Shown here: positions 29,518 to 38,375 of the stretch, piece by piece
Layout of the letters: every line of letters begins with the position of its first letter
How positions within the stretch are numbered: position 1 is the stretch's first letter
Source of the DNA: JAUMBM01 sp964645715
GTDB taxonomy: Bacteria; Bacteroidota; Bacteroidia; Chitinophagales; Saprospiraceae
Assembly (NCBI GenBank): GCA_964645715.1
Contig: CAZYAO010000014.1
Coordinates: 12,695 to 76,694, forward strand
Direction of reading: 5' to 3'
DNA length: 64,000 bases
Made by a program: the position numbers and the translations under genes
The notes under the pieces: generated by a model
What the model was told of the DNA's origin: nothing
Databases searched by the model: none
The model's input: only the letters and a program-made list of their open reading frames with translations

Positions 29518-30249
29518 ATGGATTCTATGGTTACTTTCCAAACGCTGTTACTGGCAAATCTCAAGTCAGGCGACTATGTAGGTTTCACCTTTTTCATTGG
29601 CTCAATGGCCATGATGGCAGCATCTGTATTTTTCTTTGTTGAAATGTGGAATCAGGAGAGCAAGTGGAGAACCTCCCTGCTCGTTTCCGGTTTGATTACC
29701 TTCATCGCAGCGGTTCACTACTTCTACATGCGCGACTTCTGGGCAGAGAATCAATCTTCTCCCACGGAGTTTCGTTACATTGACTGGATTCTGACAGTTC
29801 CGCTCATGTGCGTAGAGTTCTACCTGATTCTGAAGGCATTTGGTGCCCGCATCGGTCTGATGTGGAAGATGATTGCCTACAGTGTACTGATGCTCGTAGC
29901 CGGTTATCTGGGCGAGACTATGTTCCGCGACCAGTCACCACTTTGGGGTTTCATTTCGACTCTCGGCTATGTAGGTATCCTGTATGAAGTATGGATGGGA
30001 TCCGCTAAGAAGTTGGCGACGAACTCATCAGATCCGATACTCCAGAAGGCATTCAGCACACTCGGATGGTTCATTCTTGTAGGTTGGGCGATCTACCCAA
30101 TCGGCTACATGGCCATTCCTGAGTCAGGCTGGCTGAGTGGCGTACTGAATGTACAAAGCATGGACGTAATCTACAACATTGGTGACGCAGTCAACAAGAT
30201 TGGATTTGGATTGGTCATTTATTCTTTGGCTGTACAGAGCAAGAAATAA
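29518..30249 (+). CDS. Proteorhodopsin-type light-driven proton pump
   Basis: The product is 243 residues from ATG at 29518; an in-frame TTG at 29482 is less likely. Seven helices are visible. The helix C motif is D89-T93-E100 in RYIDWILTVPLMCVE, the DTE set of outward proton pumps. M97, at the place of residue 105 of marine proteorhodopsin, predicts green absorption. H67 pairs with D89 as in proteorhodopsin, and K227 in VNKIGFG is the retinal lysine. G144 (PLWGF, helix E) aligns without gaps with the fenestration glycine of xanthorhodopsin, which allows a carotenoid antenna. It is co-transcribed with blh and followed by two hairpins. Confidence 0.95.
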   Translation: MDSMVTFQTLLLANLKSGDYVGFTFFIGSMAMMAASVFFFVEMWNQESKWRTSLLVSGLITFIAAVHYFYMRDFWAENQSSPTEFRYIDWILTVPLMCVEFYLILKAFGARIGLMWKMIAYSVLMLVAGYLGETMFRDQSPLWGFISTLGYVGILYEVWMGSAKKLATNSSDPILQKAFSTLGWFILVGWAIYPIGYMAIPESGWLSGVLNVQSMDVIYNIGDAVNKIGFGLVIYSLAVQSKK

Positions 30250-30270
30250 GACACAAACAGCGTTATGTGG

Positions 30271-30302
30271 GCATATAAGCAGTCTTTGGTCTGCTTATAT
30301 GC
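30271..30302 (+). terminator. Hairpin after the rhodopsin gene
   Basis: Perfect 12-bp arms GCATATAAGCAG (30271-30282) and complement (30291-30302), 8-base loop, 22 bases after the rhodopsin stop. It lacks a U-run; the second hairpin 34 bases on has one. Confidence 0.6.
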
Positions 30303-30335
30303 GCATCATATAGCGTATCGTTGTGATGACCCTTC

Positions 30336-30370
30336 GCCATCCCGCACTCACTGCGGGATGGCTTTATTTA
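30336..30370 (+). terminator. Rho-independent terminator of the blh-rhodopsin operon
   Basis: 11-bp GC-rich arms GCCATCCCGCA (30336-30346) and complement (30352-30362), 5-base loop, followed by TTTATTTA. The rest of the 270-base gap to cysS holds only the candidate -7 box at 30435. Confidence 0.8.
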
Positions 30371-30434
30371 TAATATAATCTACTCGTAGCAGTGGAATGC
30401 GCGCGCCTGCGGGCGCAAAATTGTCAACAATGCT

Positions 30435-30442
30435 TACCTTTG
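30435..30442 (+). promoter_or_regulatory. Candidate -7 box for cysS
   Basis: TACCTTTG fits TAnnTTTG, about 96 bases before the cysS ATG. No -33 TTG at usual spacing. Confidence 0.4.
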
Positions 30443-30538
30443 CATGGATGGCGGGATTTCCCCCCGAAAGCTCCACTGATTATATTGTGAACAATCCACT
30501 TCAACGAAGCAGCTACCGGAGTGGAAAACCAAGTGAAG

Positions 30539-32035
30539 ATGCAATCGAAACTGACGCTGTACAACAGCCTTAGCAGGACAAAAGAAGTATTTCAGCCGCT
30601 GGTAGAGGGCTATGCCGGCATGTATGTTTGCGGCCCGACGGTATACAATGATGTACATTTGGGCAACTGCCGCACCTTTGTCAGCTTCGATGTAATCTAT
30701 CGCTACTTACTCCATTTGGGCTACCGTGTCCGCTATGTACGAAACATCACGGATGTGGGCCACCTGACCGACGACGGTGAGGACAGGATGGCTAAGGGCG
30801 CGCGCATAGCACAGCTAGAGCCTATGGAGGTTGCACAAAAGTATACAGTAGGGTTTCTCGACATGATGCGCATTTTCAACACCCTCCCACCCAGCATAGA
30901 GCCACGGGCAACAGGCCACATTCCGGAACAGATAGAGATGGTACAAACCATCCTTGACCGCGGGTACGCCTATGAGCGCAACGGCTCCGTCTACTTCAAT
31001 ACTATCAAATTTGCGCAGGAGAACCCAGGTCTGTACGGCAAGCTTTCGGGTCGCGTATTGGAGGAACTTATAGCTGAGAGTCGCGATAACCTCAAAAACC
31101 AGGATGAGAAGGCACACCCTGCCGACTTTGCCATTTGGATGAAAGCGCGGCCGGAGGACATTATGGTATGGAATAGCCCGTGGTCTGTCGGATTTCCGGG
31201 CTGGCACCTCGAGTGTTCGGCCATGAGTACAAAATACCTCGGAGAAACCTTTGACATTCACGGGGGCGGCAACGACCTCAAGTTTCCTCACCACGAGAAT
31301 GAGATTGCCCAGAATGTGGGGTCCTGCAGTCATGCGGGAGCACGTTACTGGCTGCATACCAACATGTTGCTGCTAAACGGCAAAAAAATGTCCAAGAGCG
31401 ACGGCAACACCATTTCGCCGACACAGTTATTCAGTGGTGACAGCCCGCACGTGAGCAAGGGATACAGTCCCATGACCGTCAAATTTTTTATGCTGCAGGC
31501 CCACTACGGCAGTCCGCTGGATCTCACTGATGAGGGTCTGCAAGCAGCAGAGAAAGGATACCGGCGGCTTATGGAGAGCTACAAAACGCTACAATCGCTC
31601 ACCTCCCCTTCCGTTGCTGCCGTCAGCAGCGACCTCGATCGAGAAATCAACGACCTGATTGAGGCTGTATATACGGAGATGAGCGATGACTTCAACACAC
31701 CCAAGGCGATGGCACGTCTCTTTGAACTGGTCACCCGCATTAATAGTCTCAACGGAGGTCAGCTTTCTCTGGCGGATGTGTCTGCGGTCACCCTTGAGCG
31801 ACTGAAGGAAACTTTCACTGCATTCATTGATCAAGTCTTCGGTCTCAAAGATGAAAGTGATGAAGCCTCACAGTCAGGTGTGCTTGATGATATTATGCAG
31901 GTTCTCATCAACCTTCGACTACAAGCAAGAGCCAACAAAGACTGGGCAACCTCTGATAAAATCCGGGATGAACTAAAAGAGGCGGGCGTCATACTCAAGG
32001 ACAGCAAAGAAGGTACGAGCTGGACGCTCGCATAA
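30539..32035 (+). CDS. cysS: Cysteinyl-tRNA synthetase
   Basis: The product is 498 residues from ATG at 30539 (MQSKLTLYNSLSRTKE), a start that fits the family; an in-frame GTG at 30521 would add six residues. Class I signatures are HLGN (residues 40-43, in place of HIGH) and KMSKS (283-287). Zinc ligands appear as C31 in CGPTVY, the Cys in GWHLECSAMS and the histidine in FPHHENEIAQ. It charges tRNA-Cys and stands 38 bases ahead of an alpha/beta hydrolase, so the two may share a transcript. Confidence 0.97.
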   Translation: MQSKLTLYNSLSRTKEVFQPLVEGYAGMYVCGPTVYNDVHLGNCRTFVSFDVIYRYLLHLGYRVRYVRNITDVGHLTDDGEDRMAKGARIAQLEPMEVAQKYTVGFLDMMRIFNTLPPSIEPRATGHIPEQIEMVQTILDRGYAYERNGSVYFNTIKFAQENPGLYGKLSGRVLEELIAESRDNLKNQDEKAHPADFAIWMKARPEDIMVWNSPWSVGFPGWHLECSAMSTKYLGETFDIHGGGNDLKFPHHENEIAQNVGSCSHAGARYWLHTNMLLLNGKKMSKSDGNTISPTQLFSGDSPHVSKGYSPMTVKFFMLQAHYGSPLDLTDEGLQAAEKGYRRLMESYKTLQSLTSPSVAAVSSDLDREINDLIEAVYTEMSDDFNTPKAMARLFELVTRINSLNGGQLSLADVSAVTLERLKETFTAFIDQVFGLKDESDEASQSGVLDDIMQVLINLRLQARANKDWATSDKIRDELKEAGVILKDSKEGTSWTLA

Positions 32036-32073
32036 ACACAATCATCAACGCAACAATTGACTCGCAGCACTCT

Positions 32074-32946
32074 ATGTCAGTTACCATTCATAAAAATATC
32101 GAATTGGAGGGCGCCCGCGGGCAGGCGGTACTGGTAGATCTCTATCACCCTGCCCACCAGTCGGGGCTTCCGACCGTCATTTTTGCGCATGGTTTTAAGG
32201 GATTTAAGGACTGGGGCGGGTGGGATCTTATTGCCCGACACTTTGCCAGTGCAGGTTTTGCCTTCCTCAAATTCAACTTTTCGCACAACGGCGTCACCTG
32301 CGACAACCTCAGCTACCATACAGATATTGAAGCCTTTGGGCACAACAACTACAGCAAGGAACTAGCGGACTTGGACAGTGTCATCAATTGGGTAACCCAT
32401 GGCATTGAGAACCTACCTGCTGAGGTATGTGATCCGGAGCGAATTTGTCTCATTGGCCACAGCCGGGGAGGAGGCATCAGTATTATTAAGGCTTCGCAGG
32501 ACAGCAGAATAAAAGCGCTCATCACCTGGGCCGCCGTCGGTACGCTGGACTACGCCTGGCAGGAGCCGAGTTTCATTGATCGCTGGCGCGCCGAAGGCTT
32601 CTATGAAGTACAGAATCACCGGACCAAGCAGCGCTTTCCTATTTATTTTCAAATGTACCAGGACTTCATTGCGCACGAGCTTGCCTACGATACCCAGGCA
32701 GCCATAGCATCTCTTCAAATTCCTATATTGATTTTGCACGGCACAGCCGACGCCTCCATACCCCACGAAGCCGCGCTTCGACTAGCCTCCTGGCAGCCCG
32801 CTGCAACGCTCAGGCTGTTGGAAGGAGCCGATCACAGTTTTGGCATGACGCACCCACTAATCACCCAACAACTGCCTGCGGATACAGAAAAGATAGTTGA
32901 TTACAGCATTGAATTTCTGCGCCAACACATGGCCGACGGGAGCTAA
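32074..32946 (+). CDS. Alpha/beta hydrolase of the dienelactone hydrolase/esterase type
   Basis: The product is 290 residues with no signal peptide. The nucleophile elbow is GHSRGGG, the acid is probably the Asp in HGTADASIP, and the histidine is in GADHSFG, so the catalytic triad is complete. The oxyanion region FAHGFKGFKDWGG fits this fold. The substrate cannot be told from sequence. It follows cysS closely and precedes a convergent helicase gene. Annotated only to the family level. Confidence 0.85.
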   Translation: MSVTIHKNIELEGARGQAVLVDLYHPAHQSGLPTVIFAHGFKGFKDWGGWDLIARHFASAGFAFLKFNFSHNGVTCDNLSYHTDIEAFGHNNYSKELADLDSVINWVTHGIENLPAEVCDPERICLIGHSRGGGISIIKASQDSRIKALITWAAVGTLDYAWQEPSFIDRWRAEGFYEVQNHRTKQRFPIYFQMYQDFIAHELAYDTQAAIASLQIPILILHGTADASIPHEAALRLASWQPAATLRLLEGADHSFGMTHPLITQQLPADTEKIVDYSIEFLRQHMADGS

Positions 32947-33007
32947 TTGTTGGCTATGAAAATCAGTTTTTAGCCACTTCACTTCGCACATACCTATTAG
33001 AAAGAAG

Positions 33008-36000
33008 CTAGTTGGTAGTGCCCGTTCGAACCTCAACCACACTAGCCCGCCAGGGGAAATGTACCCGGTAGCCTACAATTTTTCCGGGCGAGGCGGCCTG
33101 CAATGCCTCTCCAGCCAATGACAACCAGGCACCCAAGTCCCTGGCGTTCTGCTCGATCTGGTCACCAATAACGGTAGCATCCAGGATAATCAACCGCCCC
33201 TCCGGCAGGGTAATTACCCAGTCAATAACTGCTGAAAACAACTGTCCCCCTTTAGGATAGACCAGCGGAAGGCGGCGCTCTACAGACAAGGCCCCTTGCG
33301 CACCCAGCCACTGTTGCCACTGCATTGAAAGCCGGCAGAGCGCGGCAGCATCTACTTCCGGCGGCGGCGGCTCTGCAGACAACAAGCGATAACGTTCAAT
33401 CATTGCATCAGCGAGGTCCATTCTTTCCGACACCTCCAGCAGCACATCATCAGCCATAAGCCACTGATTGATCAGTTTGAGCCACACCCCAATTTCCACC
33501 AACGGCATTCCCCCCAGCGGCTGACCATAGGCAACTACCTGTGCAGTGTAGAAAGTACGGCCATACTTTTCTGCATACCCAACAGGATCCAACCGATACT
33601 CATCGTGGGACAAAGTTCCACTACCCGCCTCCGGGAAGAAAGGCAGCTCGGCAGGCAGCGGTGCTCCCGCTACTTCCTCTGCTGCCGCTACCCGGTTTTT
33701 CGTATCCTTGGAGAGGAAGCAGCCAGCCCAATCCCAAGGCGTTTCATCGGTAAGTGGATCCAGTACAGGAATAGATTCATCCCCTTGGTTAAACACTCGG
33801 TTGAGCCACTTAGTATCGGCCGTACTGGTCGGGAAAATTTGATAGTCCCTTGCTCTGGTGAGGCCTACATAGAGCAGTCGAGCCTCCTCTTCCAGCGCCT
33901 GTTTTTTCTTAAGCACCTTCCAATGACTTTCATCGACACGCTGTTGCAGCGGTGTCCCGCGCATATAGGTATCATAAGGAAAAGTCCAATACCGGATCCA
34001 GCGATTGGCCAGAATGTCATGAAGCTGTGGCGTTTCATTTTCGGCAATCAGTTCGAGGCCCCAGACCTCTGCTTTGAGTGCACTATCCAGATCGCACGCA
34101 ATGACAGCCGGCCACTCGAGGCCTTTACTTTTGTGATACGTGAGTACATTGACAGCCTGTGGACTCTCCCCTGCACCCTGTGCATCCTCTGCCCGGCGCG
34201 CGCGTTGGCCCAGCCAAAGCAAGAACCCACCCAGCGAAGCTGCTGATTGCATTTGATTACAGCTCACCTCATAGTCCAGCGCGAGGCGGCGAAGCTGATC
34301 TATATTGGCCAGTCGCTGCGACGCCTGTCCCCAGGCCAGCACGATCTGCTCCAGTGCAAGATCTTTCCACACACGGTGCAGCAGCTCAGCACTTGACAAC
34401 TGCCCCGTCAGGGGTCGAAGCGCATTGAGGCGTGCGATAAAAGGATCCTCCTCGGCCCACCGCAGCGAAGGATACCTCCCCTGCCCCTCCACTTTTTCCA
34501 GATAGCTAAGTCTGTCATCGACAATTTCCTGCAGCGGCTTACGCGCAGCCAGCAATTGAATTTCTGCATTGGAAAGTGAGTCCTCCTCATTGAGGAGATA
34601 CTTGAGGCAAGCCAGTACGAGGCAAGCCTCCGGCGTTGACAACAGGCCCTTGCGGGGCAAGGCGGCCTGCAGGCCAGCCGTATGAAGTGCAGCGGCCATT
34701 TTTTCACAATTGCTGTTGTTGCGGCAGAGAATAGCAATATCTCCGGGCACTGCCCGGCGCAACTTTTTGGTATCGCGATCCTCCACCAGCGGCCCATCGT
34801 TTAGCCATTCCGCAATAGCCTGCGCGACACGTTCATACGTCCAGGCCGCTGCGGGAGCCCTTTTTCCCCCATCCTCTTTGGTAAAATGCCAATGCACGAG
34901 CGCCCTACCCTGTCCTGTGGCATCTTGCCGACGAGGGTTGAGTGCCACCTGGTCGGCTGGCAGCGATGAAAAAGCCTTGGTAAAGATAGCATTTGCTGCG
35001 AGTACCAGATCGGAGCGGGAACGCCAGGAGTCGGTCTGAATATTCTCCGGCCGTATGCCCCCGGTAGCCTCGACGATAGCCTGCATGAGTGCCGGCTCTG
35101 CCCCCCGAAACCCATAGATTGACTGCTTGGGATCCCCTACCCAAACGCTATTTTTGGCCAGTCGCGACAATTTAAGAAAAATACTCAACTGTATAGGACT
35201 GGTATCCTGAAACTCATCCACCATCAGCAGATCGAGCTCATCCTTCAGCACTGCCCTGACTTCCTCCCTGTCCAGCAGCCGATTGACCAATACCTCCATG
35301 TCGGTATAGTCGATTAATCCACGGCGATGCTTATAGGAAGCGTACTCCCGAAGTGCGTCGATTGCCATTTGAAACAACAGGTACGCGAAGCGGAATATGT
35401 CCTCCTGGAAGGCCCCCATCTCCTCGTGGCGGTTTGCGAAAGCGACCAGATCCTCCACCAAGCCTGCACTTTTGACACTAGGCTCCAGCTTAGCAATACG
35501 CGCCCACTGATGCCAGAAGAGCTCCTGTCGCAGTTCGTACTCGCGCAATGAGGCCCTGAGCAGACTCAGCACATCCGCTGTTTTTTTGGTAGCATCCTTA
35601 CTTTCCGCAAGCGCCTCAATACTCTCACGCAGCAAAGTTGCCAGCCGCCGGTGAGCCACCTCTACGGTCAGGGAAGGGTCGACGGCCGGCAACAGCTGCC
35701 GGTAGGTCTCCGCCGATTTTTGGCAGCTGACAGAAAGCCCCTCCAGAGAAATATCGTTGGCGCGAGCGAGATCAGCGATAGCCCTCAGCTCCCTGCGCCA
35801 GTCAAAGCTACCCCCTTTAGCATTATACCCGAGGCGATCGCAGAGCAGATCCATCTCCTCAATTAGCTCCATGGAAAGAGAGGCGGATAAACTCTGGTTG
35901 AAAATTAGCTGCTCGTCCCCCTCCGGTAAAATATCCACCAATGGCGAGACCCCCGCCTCGAAAGCGAAGCGCCGCAACAACTTGATTCCAAGTCCATGGA

Positions 36001-36235
36001 CAGTACCGATAAGCGAATTGGACAGCGCGTCTGCTGCTTGTGGCATATTGGCTGCGAGCAGCCTCACCCGCAACCGTTCCTGCAGCTCAGCTGCAGCCTT
36101 CCGGGTAAAAGTAGTTGCGATGATGCCCGAGGGGCGGACCTGGCCGGACGCCAACAGACCCACGAGCTCCGAGGTAAGGCGAAAGGTTTTTCCGCTACCA
36201 GCGCCAGCGGAAATAATTTTAAAATTATCGTACAT
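33008..36235 (-). CDS. UvrD/AddA-like helicase with degenerate RecB-type nuclease domain
   Basis: The product is 1075 residues. Superfamily 1 motifs are intact: Walker A SAGAGSGKTFR (10-17), TFTRKAAAELQERL, Walker B MVDEFQDTS (about 336-344), GDPKQSIYGFRGA, TYHKSKGLEWP and YVGLTRARDY. The C-terminal nuclease-like part (from about 985) keeps the metal-binding Asp in AVIDWVI, but the following motif, DYK in AddA/RecB, reads LDAT (about 1017-1020), so the lysine is missing. AddA works with AddB; no AddB gene is nearby. It probably acts in double-strand break repair or related DNA unwinding, with nuclease activity in doubt. Confidence 0.85.
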   Translation of the reverse strand: MYDNFKIISAGAGSGKTFRLTSELVGLLASGQVRPSGIIATTFTRKAAAELQERLRVRLLAANMPQAADALSNSLIGTVHGLGIKLLRRFAFEAGVSPLVDILPEGDEQLIFNQSLSASLSMELIEEMDLLCDRLGYNAKGGSFDWRRELRAIADLARANDISLEGLSVSCQKSAETYRQLLPAVDPSLTVEVAHRRLATLLRESIEALAESKDATKKTADVLSLLRASLREYELRQELFWHQWARIAKLEPSVKSAGLVEDLVAFANRHEEMGAFQEDIFRFAYLLFQMAIDALREYASYKHRRGLIDYTDMEVLVNRLLDREEVRAVLKDELDLLMVDEFQDTSPIQLSIFLKLSRLAKNSVWVGDPKQSIYGFRGAEPALMQAIVEATGGIRPENIQTDSWRSRSDLVLAANAIFTKAFSSLPADQVALNPRRQDATGQGRALVHWHFTKEDGGKRAPAAAWTYERVAQAIAEWLNDGPLVEDRDTKKLRRAVPGDIAILCRNNSNCEKMAAALHTAGLQAALPRKGLLSTPEACLVLACLKYLLNEEDSLSNAEIQLLAARKPLQEIVDDRLSYLEKVEGQGRYPSLRWAEEDPFIARLNALRPLTGQLSSAELLHRVWKDLALEQIVLAWGQASQRLANIDQLRRLALDYEVSCNQMQSAASLGGFLLWLGQRARRAEDAQGAGESPQAVNVLTYHKSKGLEWPAVIACDLDSALKAEVWGLELIAENETPQLHDILANRWIRYWTFPYDTYMRGTPLQQRVDESHWKVLKKKQALEEEARLLYVGLTRARDYQIFPTSTADTKWLNRVFNQGDESIPVLDPLTDETPWDWAGCFLSKDTKNRVAAAEEVAGAPLPAELPFFPEAGSGTLSHDEYRLDPVGYAEKYGRTFYTAQVVAYGQPLGGMPLVEIGVWLKLINQWLMADDVLLEVSERMDLADAMIERYRLLSAEPPPPEVDAAALCRLSMQWQQWLGAQGALSVERRLPLVYPKGGQLFSAVIDWVITLPEGRLIILDATVIGDQIEQNARDLGAWLSLAGEALQAASPGKIVGYRVHFPWRASVVEVRTGTTN

Positions 36236-36321
36236 ACATCACACTTAGGAAGCGAGGCATTGATAACGCAAAGGCTATAAACGACAAAGAGGCCGGGGTT
36301 TTACAGCAGACGAAGCGCGCA

Positions 36322-37248
36322 TTAATCACGCAAAGGCATCAACTGATAGCCCTCAGCCCGAAGCAATGCAATGAGGCCATCCGCACCGGCGAGGTGGCCA
36401 GCGCCTACGGCAAAAAAGACCGTTTCGCGGCGCATCATTTTGGCCATAGGCTCAATCCAATTGCGGTTGCGATTGGTCAGAAGCACTTGCTGGAAGCCTT
36501 CGATACCCTCCTCTGCTTCCACCAGCTCCTGCAGCTTAATAATATTCTGGTTTTTATAATGTCCTATGAGTACATCCAGCGGATCTTCGTCCTCCTCATA
36601 GGATCCTCTATCACCGCCGGCGACAGCCTCTACCAACATTTTGGCCTGCACGGCATACGGGATACTATCGAACAAGCTCAGCTGGTAAGCAATAGATTCG
36701 AGGCCTTCGATTTTTTTATTGCTTTCCTGTGCCATGCTGGTGAGCTCCATTTCATAGCTTTTCATTCCATCCATTGCCATTTCGGTGCCATCCCCACCCA
36801 TATCATTGGAAGCGAGTACAGAGAGGAAGATAGGCTTCACCTGCTCCAGCATACTTAGCGGCAGCCCTAGTTCGTCGAAATGATTTTTCACCAGGCGATA
36901 TTCACCCTCTGTCAGCAGATCCCGCAGGCTGGTATCATTTTTCATGGTCATATTGCCGAGCATGGAAAAGAGCATCATAGGATTGTCCATATTTTCGGTA
37001 TCGATTTCGAAGGTGACCGTAGCGGATGCATTGAAGGCACGTTTCACACTTTCGGGCAGGAAGAAATCCGATGCGGGGATCATGTGGATTGTCCCGAACA
37101 GATAGCTGGGCTGTCGGAGACTATTACCACTGATTTCCCAGAGCAGGCTATTTTCGGTCGAGGCAGGAGCGAGACTGGGCTGCGCCCAGAGAGAAGTCAG
37201 TAACAGGGAAAAAAGCAGGGATAGTCCTGAAGATTTAGGAAGATTCAT
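36322..37248 (-). CDS. TraB/GumN family protein, exported
   Basis: The product is 308 residues from ATG at 37248 (MNLPKSSGLSLLFSLLL), giving a signal peptide cut near LWAQ; the frame is open to 37332 but that start adds a second hydrophobic stretch. Family motifs are FGTIHMIP near residue 55 and VGAGHLAGADGLIALL near the C-terminus. TraB-like proteins are proposed metal-dependent hydrolases of the Tiki fold; bacterial roles are poorly known. A -7-like CAAAAATA lies upstream at 37293-37300 but without support. Confidence 0.87.
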   Translation of the reverse strand: MNLPKSSGLSLLFSLLLTSLWAQPSLAPASTENSLLWEISGNSLRQPSYLFGTIHMIPASDFFLPESVKRAFNASATVTFEIDTENMDNPMMLFSMLGNMTMKNDTSLRDLLTEGEYRLVKNHFDELGLPLSMLEQVKPIFLSVLASNDMGGDGTEMAMDGMKSYEMELTSMAQESNKKIEGLESIAYQLSLFDSIPYAVQAKMLVEAVAGGDRGSYEEDEDPLDVLIGHYKNQNIIKLQELVEAEEGIEGFQQVLLTNRNRNWIEPMAKMMRRETVFFAVGAGHLAGADGLIALLRAEGYQLMPLRD

Positions 37249-37451
37249 GACTGATAATTTATCGGTTAGCATTAGCACAAATACAAAAAAAACAAAAATA
37301 AGCAAGATGTTATGAATAAACACGCGAGGCACATAAAAGATAAGCCCGTCAGTTACAAACGCGGTATTTTACAAAAAAGTGTCAGAAGAAAGCGTCCCCC
37401 TGGACCCTGAGGCCGGCAAGTGGGCAGCAATTTTATATCTTCGCAACAAAT

Positions 37452-38324
37452 ATGCAGGTTATGGACGAGAAAAGCAAAGGCATACTGGCTACGGTTGTAG
37501 CCGCCCTGTTGTGGAGTACGGGAGGACTTTTCATAAAGCTGCTGCCACAGGATGCTATGACCATATTATTCTACCGTTCGCTGTACGCGGCCATTCTGTT
37601 TGGCATCGTATATCGGCGGGAGCTCCTGCACATGAACCGGCAGATGTGGCTCAACAGCTTTTTTTATGCATTTCTGCTCATCACCTTTGTCGTTTCCACC
37701 AAGCTTACGACGGCCGCCAACGCCATTTTCCTGCAATATACCGGTACAGCCTACATACTGCTGCTTGAGCCCTGGCTGCTAAAGACCGAGCGGAAGCTCG
37801 TAGACATAGTAACCACCATTGTCTGCTTTGCCGGCATGGGTTTATTTTTTCTTGACGACTTTGACGCCAGCGGCGGCATGGGCATGGCGTTGGCAGCTAT
37901 CTCGGGGCTTCTGCTGGCAGCCCTGTTTCTGGGCCAGCGGCTCAACGCCCCGCGCTACCATGTAGCCAGCATTTTTTGGGGAAACCTGTGGGTCATGCTG
38001 GCGGGGGTCCCCTTTTGGTGGGCTTCGCCACCTGCTACCGGCGAGGAGCACCTGATGCTGGGCTTTCTAGGGTTTGTGCAGATTGGCATGGGTTATTTAC
38101 TGTTTACCTATGGCCTGCAGCGCATATTGGCTGTGGAGAGTGTACTTATCAGCATGCTGGAGCCCGTGCTCAACCCCGTATGGGTCATTATCGGCTACGG
38201 CGAATGGCCTGCACCAATGGCCATTGCGGGCGGACTCATTGTACTCATCGCACTAGCAGCCCGTATACTCATACTGGAGTACCAGCGGCGGCAGGAAAAA
38301 AGCCAGCTTGTGGAAAACAGCTGA
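37452..38324 (+). CDS. EamA/DMT-superfamily transporter
   Basis: The product is 290 residues with ten hydrophobic segments in two EamA repeats (the second begins near residue 150). The N-terminal ATVVAALLWSTGGLFIKLL is characteristic of drug/metabolite transporters, and the C-terminal LEPVLNPVWVIIGYGEWP is the matching element of repeat two. Substrate cannot be predicted. It ends with a charged tail (YQRRQEKSQ). GH3 gene follows after 51 bases on the same strand. Confidence 0.9.
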   Translation: MQVMDEKSKGILATVVAALLWSTGGLFIKLLPQDAMTILFYRSLYAAILFGIVYRRELLHMNRQMWLNSFFYAFLLITFVVSTKLTTAANAIFLQYTGTAYILLLEPWLLKTERKLVDIVTTIVCFAGMGLFFLDDFDASGGMGMALAAISGLLLAALFLGQRLNAPRYHVASIFWGNLWVMLAGVPFWWASPPATGEEHLMLGFLGFVQIGMGYLLFTYGLQRILAVESVLISMLEPVLNPVWVIIGYGEWPAPMAIAGGLIVLIALAARILILEYQRRQEKSQLVENS

Positions 38325-38375
38325 CGGGATTTGTAAAAAAACCTTATCTTTATCCGTAATAAAAACCACCTGATC

